Positions 1 to 7,895 of a stretch of 31,926 nt of DNA are shown here, piece after piece (position 1 is the stretch's first letter; every line of letters begins with the position of its first letter). Under the pieces are notes generated by a model. It saw only the letters and a list, made by a program, of their open reading frames with translations. It ran no database searches and was not told the DNA's origin. A program made the position numbers and the translations under genes. Origin of the DNA: UMGS621 sp964468815 (GTDB lineage Bacteria > Bacillota > Clostridia > Christensenellales > Borkfalkiaceae); NCBI GenBank assembly GCA_964468815.1, contig CAYXWN010000021.1, positions 1-31,926 of the forward strand, given 5' to 3'.

Positions 1-8
1 TATTTTTT

Positions 9-33
9 TGTCTAAACTTTGGGGTTCACTTCA
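9..33. mobile_element. Probable terminal inverted repeat of an IS3/IS150-type insertion sequence
   Basis: Read on the minus strand, the stretch starts TGAAGTGAACCCCAAAG and runs on into GTTTAGACA. This resembles the ends of IS150-group IS3 elements, which begin with TG and carry a run of C followed by AAAGTT and GACA. The outer tip would be near position 33 and the body of the element would lie to the left, outside the window. I cannot see a transposase or a target duplication, so this is pattern recall from one end only. Confidence 0.4.
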
Positions 34-81
34 TTTAACGCAGTCGGTTTTAACGAATTTACCGTTTGATTTATTTTTTAT

Positions 82-135
82 TTATCCCCAAGGGTATTTG
101 CATTGTGATAAAATTTTATTGTCATTGTTATTCAT
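82..135 (-). CDS. Possible 17-residue peptide gene
   Basis: A short open frame encodes MNNNDNKILSQCKYPWG and then stops at TAA. I do not recognise the peptide. It is listed because the signals around it are good: a GGAGG Shine-Dalgarno lies eight bases before the ATG, and a TTGAAA/16/TATAAT promoter lies about 55 bases upstream in the same direction. It sits between the terminator of the broken lipoprotein gene and the probable insertion-sequence end. The single Cys followed by a Tyr-Pro-Trp-Gly tail is distinctive. It could also be the leader of something removed by the insertion, or chance. Confidence 0.35.
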   Translation of the reverse strand: MNNNDNKILSQCKYPWG

Positions 136-189
136 TTCAATGTCCTCCGATTTTTGTATTTTTTATTGCAACTGCCAGGTCGTAACTAT

Positions 190-217
190 ATTATACAAAA
201 TCGAAGTATTTTTTCAA
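190..217 (-). promoter_or_regulatory. Predicted sigma-A promoter for the 17-residue peptide
   Basis: Minus-strand TTGAAA (212-217), a 16-base spacer and TATAAT (190-195) preceded by TG. Transcription would start near 183, leaving a leader of about 48 bases before the GGAGG site. Confidence 0.45.
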
Positions 218-244
218 TACCACATCGGCAAAAGCCTATTTTTG

Positions 245-270
245 AACCACCGGACTATCCGGTGGTTTTC
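245..270 (+). terminator. Perfect 10-bp hairpin, possible plus-strand terminator
   Basis: AACCACCGGA, a CTA loop and TCCGGTGGTT form a perfect stem followed by TTTTCTCT on the plus strand. No plus-strand gene is visible before it in the window, so it would end a transcript entering from the left. On the minus strand it has no U-run and would only be a structured spacer. Confidence 0.4.
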
Positions 271-280
271 TCTATACAAA

Positions 281-322
281 AAAACGGCTTCCTTTTATTT
301 AGTTAATGGAAAGAAGCCGTCT
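281..322 (-). terminator. Rho-independent terminator after the lipoprotein gene
   Basis: On the minus strand ACGGCTTC pairs with GAAGCCGT around an AT-rich loop and is followed by seven T. It begins about ten bases after the TAA of the broken lipoprotein gene. Confidence 0.75.
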
Positions 323-332
323 GTCTTTCCCC

Positions 333-2084
333 TTACAGTTTCGTTACGCTTAAATTCGAAATTTCCAAATTCAATCTTCTCGCGGAAAAGACGATATTAA
401 GTCCTTCCGAACTGTCTATTCCGTCGAAATAGAAATTAGTATTCCCGTTAAACGCAAGACGATTTCCGTTATGGAAGAAATAAATATTGCCGTTCTCCAA
501 TCTTATCGTAATCTTACCGCTCATATACGCCATATTTTGATTGGTAGCATATTCCGTCTGAGGGGTATCATAAGAACCTCTGTACGCGATTACTTTTTCC
601 TCCGACGGTTCGATTCTGAACGTAACGCCGCCGATTGTGATTGCAATAAATCTCTTCTGTGTATGACCTACTTCATACGTTAAATCAAAGTTTACTTCAA
701 AGTTCCCTTTATAAGCCGTTCCCAACGTTACCGTTGCATCATAATCCGTGGTAGTAGCCGCAGTATCCTGACTGAGCGTAAATTTGATTTTATCGTTTTC
801 GAGAGAAATGCTGTTTCCGCTATATTCCGGACACGTCACCGCAGACTCTCTCAATTTCGCACTGTCGTAAACGTCTTTTTCGATTCTGTCTACGCCCGTT
901 CCGTTATACATAACCAAATTAGACAACTCGAACTGCACGCGGCTTGCATAGACACCGATAACCTGAGCACCGGTCACGTTGCTTACCGTACAATCGTCTT
1001 CCCCTTCCGCCATCAATAATTCACCGTCTACCAAAATCGAAAGTTTTCCGTCAAGCAATTTGATTTCAACGTCGATTTCCGGATGCCGACTCAACGCACC
1101 ATCATAGCAAGTCGCGATCGCCGTCGTTCCGCTCAACACTTGAAACTGATCGCTATACGGATTATACCGAACGGAATAATTACCGATTCTAACGTCTGCA
1201 TAACGTTCTCCCGTATGAGTAGGCGATAAATAGTTAAAATGATAACTCATTACGAATTCTTCGTATTTTTTATCCAACACGGCGGAAGTTTCGTTCGCCC
1301 CCGTTCCTACCGATAAAACAACTTTTATTTGCGCGTTGTCAAGCGTAACCGCATTCGATTCTCCTTCGACGACCACTAAACGAGAAGTAAGCGTTTGCTT
1401 CGTAAGATCTTGCTGAGCAAGGCTCTTGGAAACCTTTTTACAATCGGAGCACGCCTTCTCATAAGCCGTTTCGCCCTTTCCCCAAACGAAAGCATGCTCG
1501 GCTTTTTCAAGTTTTTCCGGACAACGAGAGCACTTTTTCCAGTGATGCGTATCATCGGAAGTCCAATCGCCGAGATCGTGCGACAACGCGGAAATCGGAT
1601 CGGTCTTTTCATAACCGCATGCGCAAGCAAACGTTTCTTCGCCCGCTTCGGTGCACGTCGCTTCCGTCTTGGATTTTGAAACGAAATTATGATTTACCTT
1701 TTCCGTCGTCTTTCCGCACTTACATTCCGTCCAATGTTGATTCTCGTCATGTTGAACGGAATGAGCCTCTAACACAACCAAAAATTTGGTGTTTGCACTT
1801 ACGCTCTCCGGCAACGTTTCCAAAAGTTCGCCCCAAGCAGTGCCGTCTTCCATCGTCGTTTCCTGCTTATATCCCAACAAATGCGAATCGTCAAGATATG
1901 CGGAAAGATCGGGAGCAGTAAGACTTGCACCGTTCTCTACCGAACAAGTTTCGCCGATTTAATGATTTTCGCCATCGACAAACGTAACCTCCCACGGTCC
2001 TTCGGTTTTGTTACAACCGAAAAAGCCGATCGACATAATAGCGCATATTACGCCGACCATTAATACCTTCAAAATTTTTCTCAT
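333..2084 (-). pseudogene. Surface lipoprotein with zinc-ribbon-like repeats and two beta-sandwich domains, interrupted by an in-frame TAA
   Basis: The start at 2084 has a good AGGAGG site, and the protein opens with MRKILKVLMV, a hydrophobic signal and a lipobox ending FFGC, so it is a predicted membrane-anchored lipoprotein. After 41 residues a TAA (1959-1961) stops it. The same frame stays open for another 26 codons and then 515 residues. Past the stop come a beta-repeat resembling the Listeria-Bacteroides repeat (VTFVDGEN before the stop, GYKQETTMEDGTAW after), a stretch of HxW..C..C and C-x-C modules typical of clostridial cell-surface proteins, and two related beta-sandwich, LamG-like domains of about 190 residues each, both ending in a -LSNLVM/-ISNLSV strand. 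The downstream part has no ribosome binding site at its TTG, so it is unlikely to be made separately. One point mutation or a sequencing error would explain the break. Function is unknown, probably binding at the cell surface. Confidence 0.75.
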
Positions 2085-2112
2085 AAACTTTCCTCCTGAT
2101 TGAGATACTTTT

Positions 2113-2140
2113 ATTTTATCATATCTTTTTATATTGTAAA
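2113..2140 (-). promoter_or_regulatory. Predicted promoter of the lipoprotein gene
   Basis: Minus-strand TTTACA (2135-2140), a 16-base spacer and TAAAAT (2113-2118). The predicted start of transcription is about 22 bases before the ATG at 2084, leaving room for the AGGAGG site. Confidence 0.45.
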
Positions 2141-2198
2141 TAGAAAAAAGCCAACAGAATATGTAAATTTTCCACATTCTATTCCTTTTGCCCCACAA

Positions 2199-2591
2199 AA
2201 TTCAGTTTCAAGAGTTTCTTAAACGCCGCACCCTGCCTTTTTTGAAAAAAATTTTCGTTAAAAGTCCCCCAAAAGTCTGAAAAAACAAAGGTGCGATTTC
2301 TCCCAACCACCAAGCATTTATGAAATAAAATCTGAAAACCACTCCGAAAGAACTAAAAAACAACCTTGATTTTCAGTAAAATAAATGACACAACATTATA
2401 TTCCCACTAAATCTTTCTATTACAATCAAAGCCACCGATTTAAAAACCGATGGCCTTGACCTTTTTACACAACTTGTGTCTAAACAACTTTTCTTATCTT
2501 CACTTTTTGTAATTTTTTACAAGCATTTTGCAATTTTTCAACATTCGCGATCCTGTCAAAAAACAATTACGTCTCTTTTTTCTCTTAAACT
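2199..2591. other. AT-rich intergenic stretch without a supported gene
   Basis: Nearly 400 bases hold only short frames without ribosome binding sites. The one structure I see is the hairpin at 2429-2455, placed to end the operon that finishes at 2592. Confidence 0.5.
2429..2455 (-). terminator. Weak terminator-like hairpin after the two-component operon
   Basis: In minus-strand RNA GCCAUCGGU pairs over its whole length with AUCGGUGGC if two G-U pairs are allowed. On the plus strand the same positions are mismatches, so the fold is specific to the minus strand. The following U-run is only three bases, so termination would be inefficient. It lies about 140 bases beyond the last stop codon. 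Confidence 0.35.
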
Positions 2592-2987
2592 TTATTCCTT
2601 TTGCTCGGATTCGTTCGATAACGCATTGCAAAGATTAAGGATTTTCTGACCGTATTTTTTCTTTCTTCTCTTCAACATATGGCGATAAACAAAATATGCC
2701 GGTGCGGCAACGACCGCCCCGATAATGCAGACAATCACCCCGAAAAGAAAAATCGCCCATTCCAAAATCATCGTTAAGCCCAATCCGAAAATCAAAACGC
2801 CTATAATGCCCAACGTAAGCGCGACGATTACGGGCGGATTTTGCACCTTGCGATTGAGTGCTCGCAGTTGCTCTAAATCGTTTTTTTCACGCGGTTGATA
2901 CTCTCTTTTGATACTCTCGATTTCCCTGCGTTCCTCTTCTGTCGGTGCAGAATAAGTATAATGAAATTGATTATTCTGTTCGTCCAT
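2592..2987 (-). CDS. Small two-helix membrane protein, last gene of the two-component operon
   Basis: The protein has 131 residues. A polar N-terminus with YSAPTEEERREIESIKREY and a charged segment is followed by two membrane helices (about 53-74 and 76-98), then a very basic loop (RRKKK) and a short amphipathic tail. From memory it resembles a common uncharacterised clostridial family with an N-terminal YSA..EE..I...Y signature; function unknown. GGAG lies upstream of the ATG, and the first 16 bases overlap the end of the preceding membrane-protein gene, so the two are likely translated together. The basic cytoplasmic loop right after the second helix suggests both ends are inside the cell. 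Confidence 0.75.
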   Translation of the reverse strand: MDEQNNQFHYTYSAPTEEERREIESIKREYQPREKNDLEQLRALNRKVQNPPVIVALTLGIIGVLIFGLGLTMILEWAIFLFGVIVCIIGAVVAAPAYFVYRHMLKRRKKKYGQKILNLCNALSNESEQKE

Positions 2988-3900
2988 TTATGTTCTCCTT
3001 TTTCATTTGTTTCAATCTGTTTTTTGCGCAAACGATCATATAAATTCCGAGCGCTACGGTAAGGACGCATACGGCAGTTCCCGTCAATGCGTTGGCAAAG
3101 CCGACGTCCGCTCCCCCCGAAAACTCTTTGAACATCGCCGTTTGCAATGCAAGAATGGAAACCATTGCATCCGCGAGATTGACGCTTCTCACCGCTTTGA
3201 CCGTAAAATCGTCCTCTTTTCTCGCCTTTACAAGATTGACGACGGACATGATGATTTTATAAAAAGCATAAGTTGCGGAAACGTAGATCATCAACCCGGC
3301 ATACTCGAACGAATTTTCTCCGTTCACCATTTGCAAAATCGCAAAGGATAAACAAATCGGCAGAAAAACCAAACCGACTCCGCAACCGCCGTAAATTTTT
3401 GTTTCTCTTCGCCGTTCCTCTTCTAGGGCATCGTCCTTTTTCCGTCGTTTCGCCCGATGAAACAGCAACACGCCGCCGAGCATAACCGCCAACATTAAAT
3501 AATAGGCGGCAAGCGCACCGTACCAGACCGAACGCGCCATAACGGCAACCACGCCGTTCACACAGACGTACGCAAGACTGAGGACGAACGACACGATTGC
3601 AAAGACGATCGTGCGAAACCCGTATTGCTCCATCAACCGATCGGTAAACCGAAATTTCCGAAGAAACGCGGTAAAATTACGTTTCCACGACGGTGCAAAG
3701 AGAACGAGCGTATAAACCGTATAGCCGAGCGAAATCGCCGCGATTCCGAAACAGCAATACACTAAAATACCAAGCGAACCGCCCGTTATCGTCAACACGA
3801 TCGAACAAACGCAAAAGAACGTCGTAATTAAATAAATCGGGAACAGTCCCCACCCGTGCGGACGCTTGAACCATTCCGCCAATCGTTTCCACGTACTCAT
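2971..3900 (-). CDS. Multipass membrane protein of unknown function, coupled to the sensor kinase
   Basis: The protein has 309 residues and about eight predicted membrane helices (roughly 17-38, 44-68, 97-122, 128-148, 169-192, 200-224, 245-260, 269-293). A charged cytoplasmic loop at about 149-167 (HRAKRRKKDDALEEERRRE) divides it into two halves. There is no ATP-binding or transporter motif I recognise. Its ATG shares the ATGA with the stop of the sensor-kinase gene, and its end overlaps the next gene by 17 bases, so it belongs to the same transcript. It may be a partner or target of the two-component system; that rests only on position. Confidence 0.75.
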   Translation of the reverse strand: MSTWKRLAEWFKRPHGWGLFPIYLITTFFCVCSIVLTITGGSLGILVYCCFGIAAISLGYTVYTLVLFAPSWKRNFTAFLRKFRFTDRLMEQYGFRTIVFAIVSFVLSLAYVCVNGVVAVMARSVWYGALAAYYLMLAVMLGGVLLFHRAKRRKKDDALEEERRRETKIYGGCGVGLVFLPICLSFAILQMVNGENSFEYAGLMIYVSATYAFYKIIMSVVNLVKARKEDDFTVKAVRSVNLADAMVSILALQTAMFKEFSGGADVGFANALTGTAVCVLTVALGIYMIVCAKNRLKQMKKENINGRTE

Positions 3901-4943
3901 GCTTCCGCTTCCAACGTCACGGTAAATCGAGAACCCTTTCCGAGTTCGCTTTCCACGGAAATCGTTCCGCCGACTTTTTCAATCACTTTTTTGACGAGAG
4001 AAAGCCCCAATCCGTTGCCTTCCCCTGCGTGAGAAGTATCTCCTTGATAAAACTTCTCAAATATATGTTTTCCCGTTTCCGCCGTCATTCCGCACCCCGT
4101 ATCCCAAACACAAACGGTCGCCTTTCCGTTTTTCCGTTTGAGCGAAACGCCGACCGTTCCTCCGTTTTCGGTAAATTTGATCGCGTTGGTCAATAAATTA
4201 TTCCAAACGGTTTCGAGATATCCGGGGACGGAAACGATCGTCACGTTCTCCTCCAAGTCACATTCCAAACGCAAATTTTTTTCTTCGATGATATCCTCGT
4301 ATGCAATAATTCTCTCCGCAAGCGTTTCCGTCAGATTGACAGATTCCGATTCGGAAATCAAGCCCTTATTTTCCAATTTGCTCAACTTCAAAATACTCGT
4401 GACCAAATCGGAAAGCCGCTTGGACGCGTTTGCGAGCGTTTTTGCGTATTCGCGCCGTTGCGCCTCGTCGATATTCTGCTTTTGCAAAGAAGTCGCATAG
4501 TTTTGAATGATCGCCAACGGCGTTTTCAATTCGTGCGATACGTTCGTGATAAAATCGGTGTGCAAAACCTCCGTCCCTGCAAGCGCTTCTGCCAGCCGAT
4601 TGACGTTCTCCATAATATAATCGTATTCGTCATACTTTCCGTACGAATGGACGATCTCCAAGCGAACGGAAAAATCCCCTGCCGCGATTCGGTCCGTCGC
4701 TTCTAAAATTTTCTTTACGGGACGATCTACCATGATCTTTCTCCTAAGAAGATCGATCAACGTACCGACCGCTGCAAGTAAAACGATCACGCCGAGCATT
4801 ACCCAAGCGATGGTTGCGGAATTTTCCGTACGATCTGCAATGGCGGCGTAAGCCACGACCGCGACGGTAACGACCGCCGCCACGGAGATAAAAAAGAACA
4901 CCGCGCCCAACGCGGACGCATACGCGATTTTCCGTTTTCTCAT
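3897..4943 (-). CDS. Sensor histidine kinase with HAMP domain
   Basis: 348 residues. Two membrane helices (about 8-35 and 46-64) enclose a very short outside loop of about ten residues, so sensing is probably within the membrane or through a partner. Next come a HAMP-like linker (about 66-120, RPVKKILEATDRIAAGDFSV), a HisKA segment with the phosphorylated His137 in SHELKTPLA, and an ATPase domain with an N box (NNLLTNAIKF), DTGCGM, FEKFYQG and GNGLGLSLV. All kinase motifs are intact. The gene overlaps its regulator by ATGA upstream and the membrane protein by ATGA downstream. The tiny sensor loop and membrane-protein neighbours are reminiscent of cell-envelope stress or antibiotic sensing kinases, which is an inference. 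Confidence 0.93.
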   Translation of the reverse strand: MRKRKIAYASALGAVFFFISVAAVVTVAVVAYAAIADRTENSATIAWVMLGVIVLLAAVGTLIDLLRRKIMVDRPVKKILEATDRIAAGDFSVRLEIVHSYGKYDEYDYIMENVNRLAEALAGTEVLHTDFITNVSHELKTPLAIIQNYATSLQKQNIDEAQRREYAKTLANASKRLSDLVTSILKLSKLENKGLISESESVNLTETLAERIIAYEDIIEEKNLRLECDLEENVTIVSVPGYLETVWNNLLTNAIKFTENGGTVGVSLKRKNGKATVCVWDTGCGMTAETGKHIFEKFYQGDTSHAGEGNGLGLSLVKKVIEKVGGTISVESELGKGSRFTVTLEAEA

Positions 4944-5611
4944 TTCAAAACCGCCTTATACCCCAAGCAATGCACGGTGACGATTTCAAACCCCGTACAA
5001 CAACTCGTTTTATCGCGCAACTTTGCCATATAAACGTCCACCGTACGCGACATTGCGGAAGAATCCCCGTTCCAAAGAGAGTCCATCAACTGCGTTCTCG
5101 TAAACGTCCGCTTGGGAAAAGACAGCAATTTAAACAGCAAATCAAATTCTCTGACGGTAAGGGGCAATTCCTCGCCGTCCGCGTAAGCGGTATGCTCTTC
5201 TCGATTCATTTTCAGATTTCCGACGACAAGTTCCTTGCTCCGTTCGATATTGGCGCGGCGCAACAACGCGCTTACGCGCAACATCAAAAGATCGCAATCG
5301 AAGGGTTTGACGACGTAATCGTCTATCCCGATCCGATAGCCGAGTTGCTTGGACGGTTTATCGTCTAATGCCGTCATGAACAAAATAGGAATCTGCTCGT
5401 CAAATTCCCGCACCCTTTTCGCGAGCGTAAAGCCGTCCGTTTCGGGCATCATTACGTCGCTGACGATCAAGTCGAACCGCTCGCTCTCGAACTGCTCTAA
5501 CGCCGCTGCGCCGTCAAAGCACGCAGTCACCTCGTACCCGTTGGCAATCAAATAAGATTTTACGATATCGTTTAACGCCTTGTCGTCCTCGACAAGCAAT
5601 ACTTTGATCAT
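4940..5611 (-). CDS. OmpR/PhoB-type response regulator
   Basis: 223 residues from the ATG at 5611, chosen because a GGAG lies eight bases before it and the protein then opens with MIKVLLVEDD as expected; an ATG nine codons earlier has no such site. The receiver domain carries the acidic pair D9/D10, the phosphorylated D52 (SDVMMPETDG), T80 and K102 (VKPFD). The C-terminal winged helix (about 125-223) contains LTVREFDLLFKLL and RTVDVYMAKLRDK, typical of OmpR-type DNA binding. It is the first gene of the four-gene operon and overlaps the kinase gene by four bases. It would be phosphorylated by that kinase. Confidence 0.94.
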   Translation of the reverse strand: MIKVLLVEDDKALNDIVKSYLIANGYEVTACFDGAAALEQFESERFDLIVSDVMMPETDGFTLAKRVREFDEQIPILFMTALDDKPSKQLGYRIGIDDYVVKPFDCDLLMLRVSALLRRANIERSKELVVGNLKMNREEHTAYADGEELPLTVREFDLLFKLLSFPKRTFTRTQLMDSLWNGDSSAMSRTVDVYMAKLRDKTSCCTGFEIVTVHCLGYKAVLK

Positions 5612-5636
5612 GGCGATTTCTCCTTTTACAATAATC

Positions 5637-5645
5637 ATTATATCA
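5637..5645 (-). promoter_or_regulatory. Extended -10 element of the two-component operon
   Basis: Minus-strand TGATATAAT is a full extended -10 element. No good -35 hexamer is found at 17 or 18 bases, which fits an extended -10 promoter or one that needs an activator, possibly the regulator itself. The leader would be about 20 bases. Confidence 0.4.
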
Positions 5646-5758
5646 CAATAATTATAATAATGACCTGTTTTTTTATCATTAAAAATTTGTTAAAAAATTG
5701 TTAAACGGCTATTTTTACCGTTTTTTCTCTCCGATACGACTTCCCCGGTCAAAAACAG

Positions 5759-5787
5759 TTGCCTTTTTTCTCGCTATCCCTTATAAT
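5759..5787 (+). promoter_or_regulatory. Sigma-A promoter of the MFS transporter
   Basis: TTGCCT (5759-5764), a 17-base spacer and TATAAT (5782-5787). Transcription would start near 5794, which rules out any start codon before that and fixes the transporter start at 5821. Confidence 0.65.
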
Positions 5788-5820
5788 ACTGTCAATAAAA
5801 AAAATTTTCATAGCAAAAAA

Positions 5821-7023
5821 ATGGCAACTCTCCTGTTAATTATTATTTATATCGCATATATCGGTTTAGGGATTCCCGATTCTCTATTCGGCACGGCATG
5901 GCCTGCCGTTTACGAAGAATTACATTTACCGCTCTTCGCGGCAAATGCGGTTACGCTGTTGATTTCGGGCGGAACGATTCTTTCCAGCCTATTGAGCGCA
6001 CGGTTAATCAACCGATTCGGTACAGGAATCGTAACCGCGGCAAGCACGACTCTGACGGCAATTGCGTTGCTCGGTTTTTCTCTTTCCGGGAATTTATTCT
6101 TTCTTTGCCTTTGCGCCGTTCCTTTGGGGTTGGGCGCAGGCGCGATCGACGCCGCGCAAAATAATTACGTCGCCTTGCATTATAACGCAAGACACATGAG
6201 TTTTTTGCACTGTTTTTACGGCGTAGGCGTGGCGATCAGTCCGTATTTAATGTCGCTCGGTATTCAAAGCGGAAATTGGCGTTCGGGTTATTTTTGGGCA
6301 TTCTGTTTGCAAGCCGCGATCTCGATTATCGCGATTCTCACCGTGCCCCTTTGGAAAAAAGCGCACCCCGAACCGCCGAAAACGCAAGATACCATAAAAA
6401 CCGAATCGCCCTCTTTGTGGCAACTCGCGAAATTACCGGCGATCCGCGCTACTTGGTTGATGTTTATCGCGTCTTGCTCGATCGAAGCGACCTGTACGCA
6501 ATGGGGTAGTACGTTTTTCGTCCAAACCAAAAATCTCTCCGCAGACGCGGCTGCGAAAATCGTCATTCTTTATTTCGTCGGTCTCACGCTCGGACGGTTT
6601 GTTTCCGGACTTCTTGCGAAAAGACTCACGAGTTGGAAACTCATTCAGATCGGTTGCGGCATTTTGCTGTTTGCGATCGTCCTGTTGACATTACCCGTTT
6701 CTCATATCGTTATTCCGTGCATCGGGCTTTTCCTTACGGGATTCGGAATCGGTCCGATCTACCCGAATCTGACCTACTTAACCCCGATCAATTTTAATAA
6801 AGAACAATCGCAAGCCGTAATCGGCAGTCAACTTGCGTTCACCTACGTCGGCGTAATGCTCTCTCCCGTTCTCTTCGGGTTTTTGGCACAGTTAATTTCG
6901 ACGACACTGTTTCCCTATTACCTCGGCTTGTTATTCGTTTTGTTCACCTTCGCCATGCTGCGATTGATTTCCATTCTGAAAAAACAGAATAAATACGAAA
7001 TCCAAATTCTCGATAAAAATTGA
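5821..7023 (+). CDS. Major facilitator superfamily transporter, fucose-permease-like
   Basis: 400 residues from the ATG at 5821, with about 12 membrane helices in two halves joined by a polar central loop (about 180-200, WKKAHPEPPKTQD). The first helix carries GIGLGIPDSLFG-like residues (YIGLGIPDSLFGTAWP) and the first loop ARLINRFGTG, as in the sugar-permease-like branch of the family. The substrate cannot be read from sequence. The frame is open further upstream, but the promoter at 5759-5787 lies within that extension. No Shine-Dalgarno is visible before the ATG: the roughly 27-base leader is almost all A and T, so translation may be leaderless-like or weak. It is the only plus-strand gene in the first 16 kb. 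Confidence 0.85.
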   Translation: MATLLLIIIYIAYIGLGIPDSLFGTAWPAVYEELHLPLFAANAVTLLISGGTILSSLLSARLINRFGTGIVTAASTTLTAIALLGFSLSGNLFFLCLCAVPLGLGAGAIDAAQNNYVALHYNARHMSFLHCFYGVGVAISPYLMSLGIQSGNWRSGYFWAFCLQAAISIIAILTVPLWKKAHPEPPKTQDTIKTESPSLWQLAKLPAIRATWLMFIASCSIEATCTQWGSTFFVQTKNLSADAAAKIVILYFVGLTLGRFVSGLLAKRLTSWKLIQIGCGILLFAIVLLTLPVSHIVIPCIGLFLTGFGIGPIYPNLTYLTPINFNKEQSQAVIGSQLAFTYVGVMLSPVLFGFLAQLISTTLFPYYLGLLFVLFTFAMLRLISILKKQNKYEIQILDKN

Positions 7024-7035
7024 TTTTCTTTTTAC

Positions 7036-7077
7036 AAAAAACGCGAAGCGTGTTTTTCCGACCGCCTCGCGTTTTTC
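7036..7077. terminator. Bidirectional terminator between converging genes
   Basis: ACGCGAAGC pairs with GCCTCGCGT across a 14-base loop; T-runs flank it on both strands. The minus-strand RNA pairs fully with one G-U, the plus-strand RNA has one mismatch. It serves the transporter (ending 7023) and the TetR operon (ending 7083). Confidence 0.75.
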
Positions 7078-7082
7078 TTGTT

Positions 7083-7895
7083 TTATTCGGATTTTACCGT
7101 TGATTTCAAGTCTTCTTCGTCCGTCGCCTCGCAATCGCGATAGGGTACGATTGTCGCCGCTTTTTCTTCCGTCAGCACTCTTTCGCGCTCTTTTTTCGCT
7201 CGATGCGGAGCAATCACGCACGCGGCGCACACCGCACCCGTCGTATTGAGAAACATATCTTTAATCGTATCTCTGAGCGCGAGATGACCGACTAACGGAA
7301 CGTCCTCTTCAGTTACGAACGTTCCCGTCGTCGTTTCCATAAATTGTTGGGAATTCGTTCCGAGCAAATCGTCGCTCGCGTATTCGATCAACTCCCACAC
7401 CGAACCGAGCGCAACCGCCAGACAGACGGCGAATAACGCCAGAAAAAATCCGTTCGGCGCGCCGCCCTTTTCCGCCTGCTTGCGATTCATGATATCCGCC
7501 AAAAGGTATCCGACGTAACAAAGCACCACCCCGGAAAACGCGTGCATAATCGAATTCCAAAACGGAATAATCGCAAAGGCATTCAGCATATCTCCCACGA
7601 TCGTACCGCAAAACGCATAGATCGCAAAGACGATTTCAAAGCCGTCAGACAAAATAAATCTTCCGCCCGTAATATGATTGAGAATGTACGGAACGCATAA
7701 AAAGAGAATCGCCTCCGCGCAAATCATCAATCGGAATAAAACAGAGCCGAGATCTTCCCCGACTTTTGCCGTCTGCACGACCGAAACCAACGTCGCGATA
7801 AAAAATCCGACGGACACGCACATTAAAATACTTTCCGTAACCCAACAAGCAATCCGCGCAGGCGCTACGTTAAGCGCAGTCTTTTTCCTTTCCAT
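7083..7895 (-). CDS. YjdF/DUF2238-like integral membrane protein
   Basis: 270 residues from the ATG at 7895, chosen for the GGAG six bases before it; the gene then overlaps the end of the PAP2 gene by 26 bases. There are six to seven membrane helices. The conserved part is HAFSGVVLCYVGYLLAD followed by ALGSVWELIEYASDDLLGTNSQ and DTIKDMFLNTTGAVCAA. The pattern WE..E...D...GTN.Q then DT..D...N..GA is what I recall for the YjdF (DUF2238) family, whose function is unknown. The C-terminal tail (about 235-270) is highly charged and cytoplasmic. It is the last gene of the TetR operon, so expression should follow the two TetR operators. Confidence 0.75.
   Translation of the reverse strand: MERKKTALNVAPARIACWVTESILMCVSVGFFIATLVSVVQTAKVGEDLGSVLFRLMICAEAILFLCVPYILNHITGGRFILSDGFEIVFAIYAFCGTIVGDMLNAFAIIPFWNSIMHAFSGVVLCYVGYLLADIMNRKQAEKGGAPNGFFLALFAVCLAVALGSVWELIEYASDDLLGTNSQQFMETTTGTFVTEEDVPLVGHLALRDTIKDMFLNTTGAVCAACVIAPHRAKKERERVLTEEKAATIVPYRDCEATDEEDLKSTVKSE

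Noticed and set aside
8..400. 130-codon open frame on the plus strand at the left edge
   Set aside because: It runs through an insertion-sequence end, two hairpins and the end of the lipoprotein gene on the other strand. It has no ribosome binding site and a composition-driven sequence.
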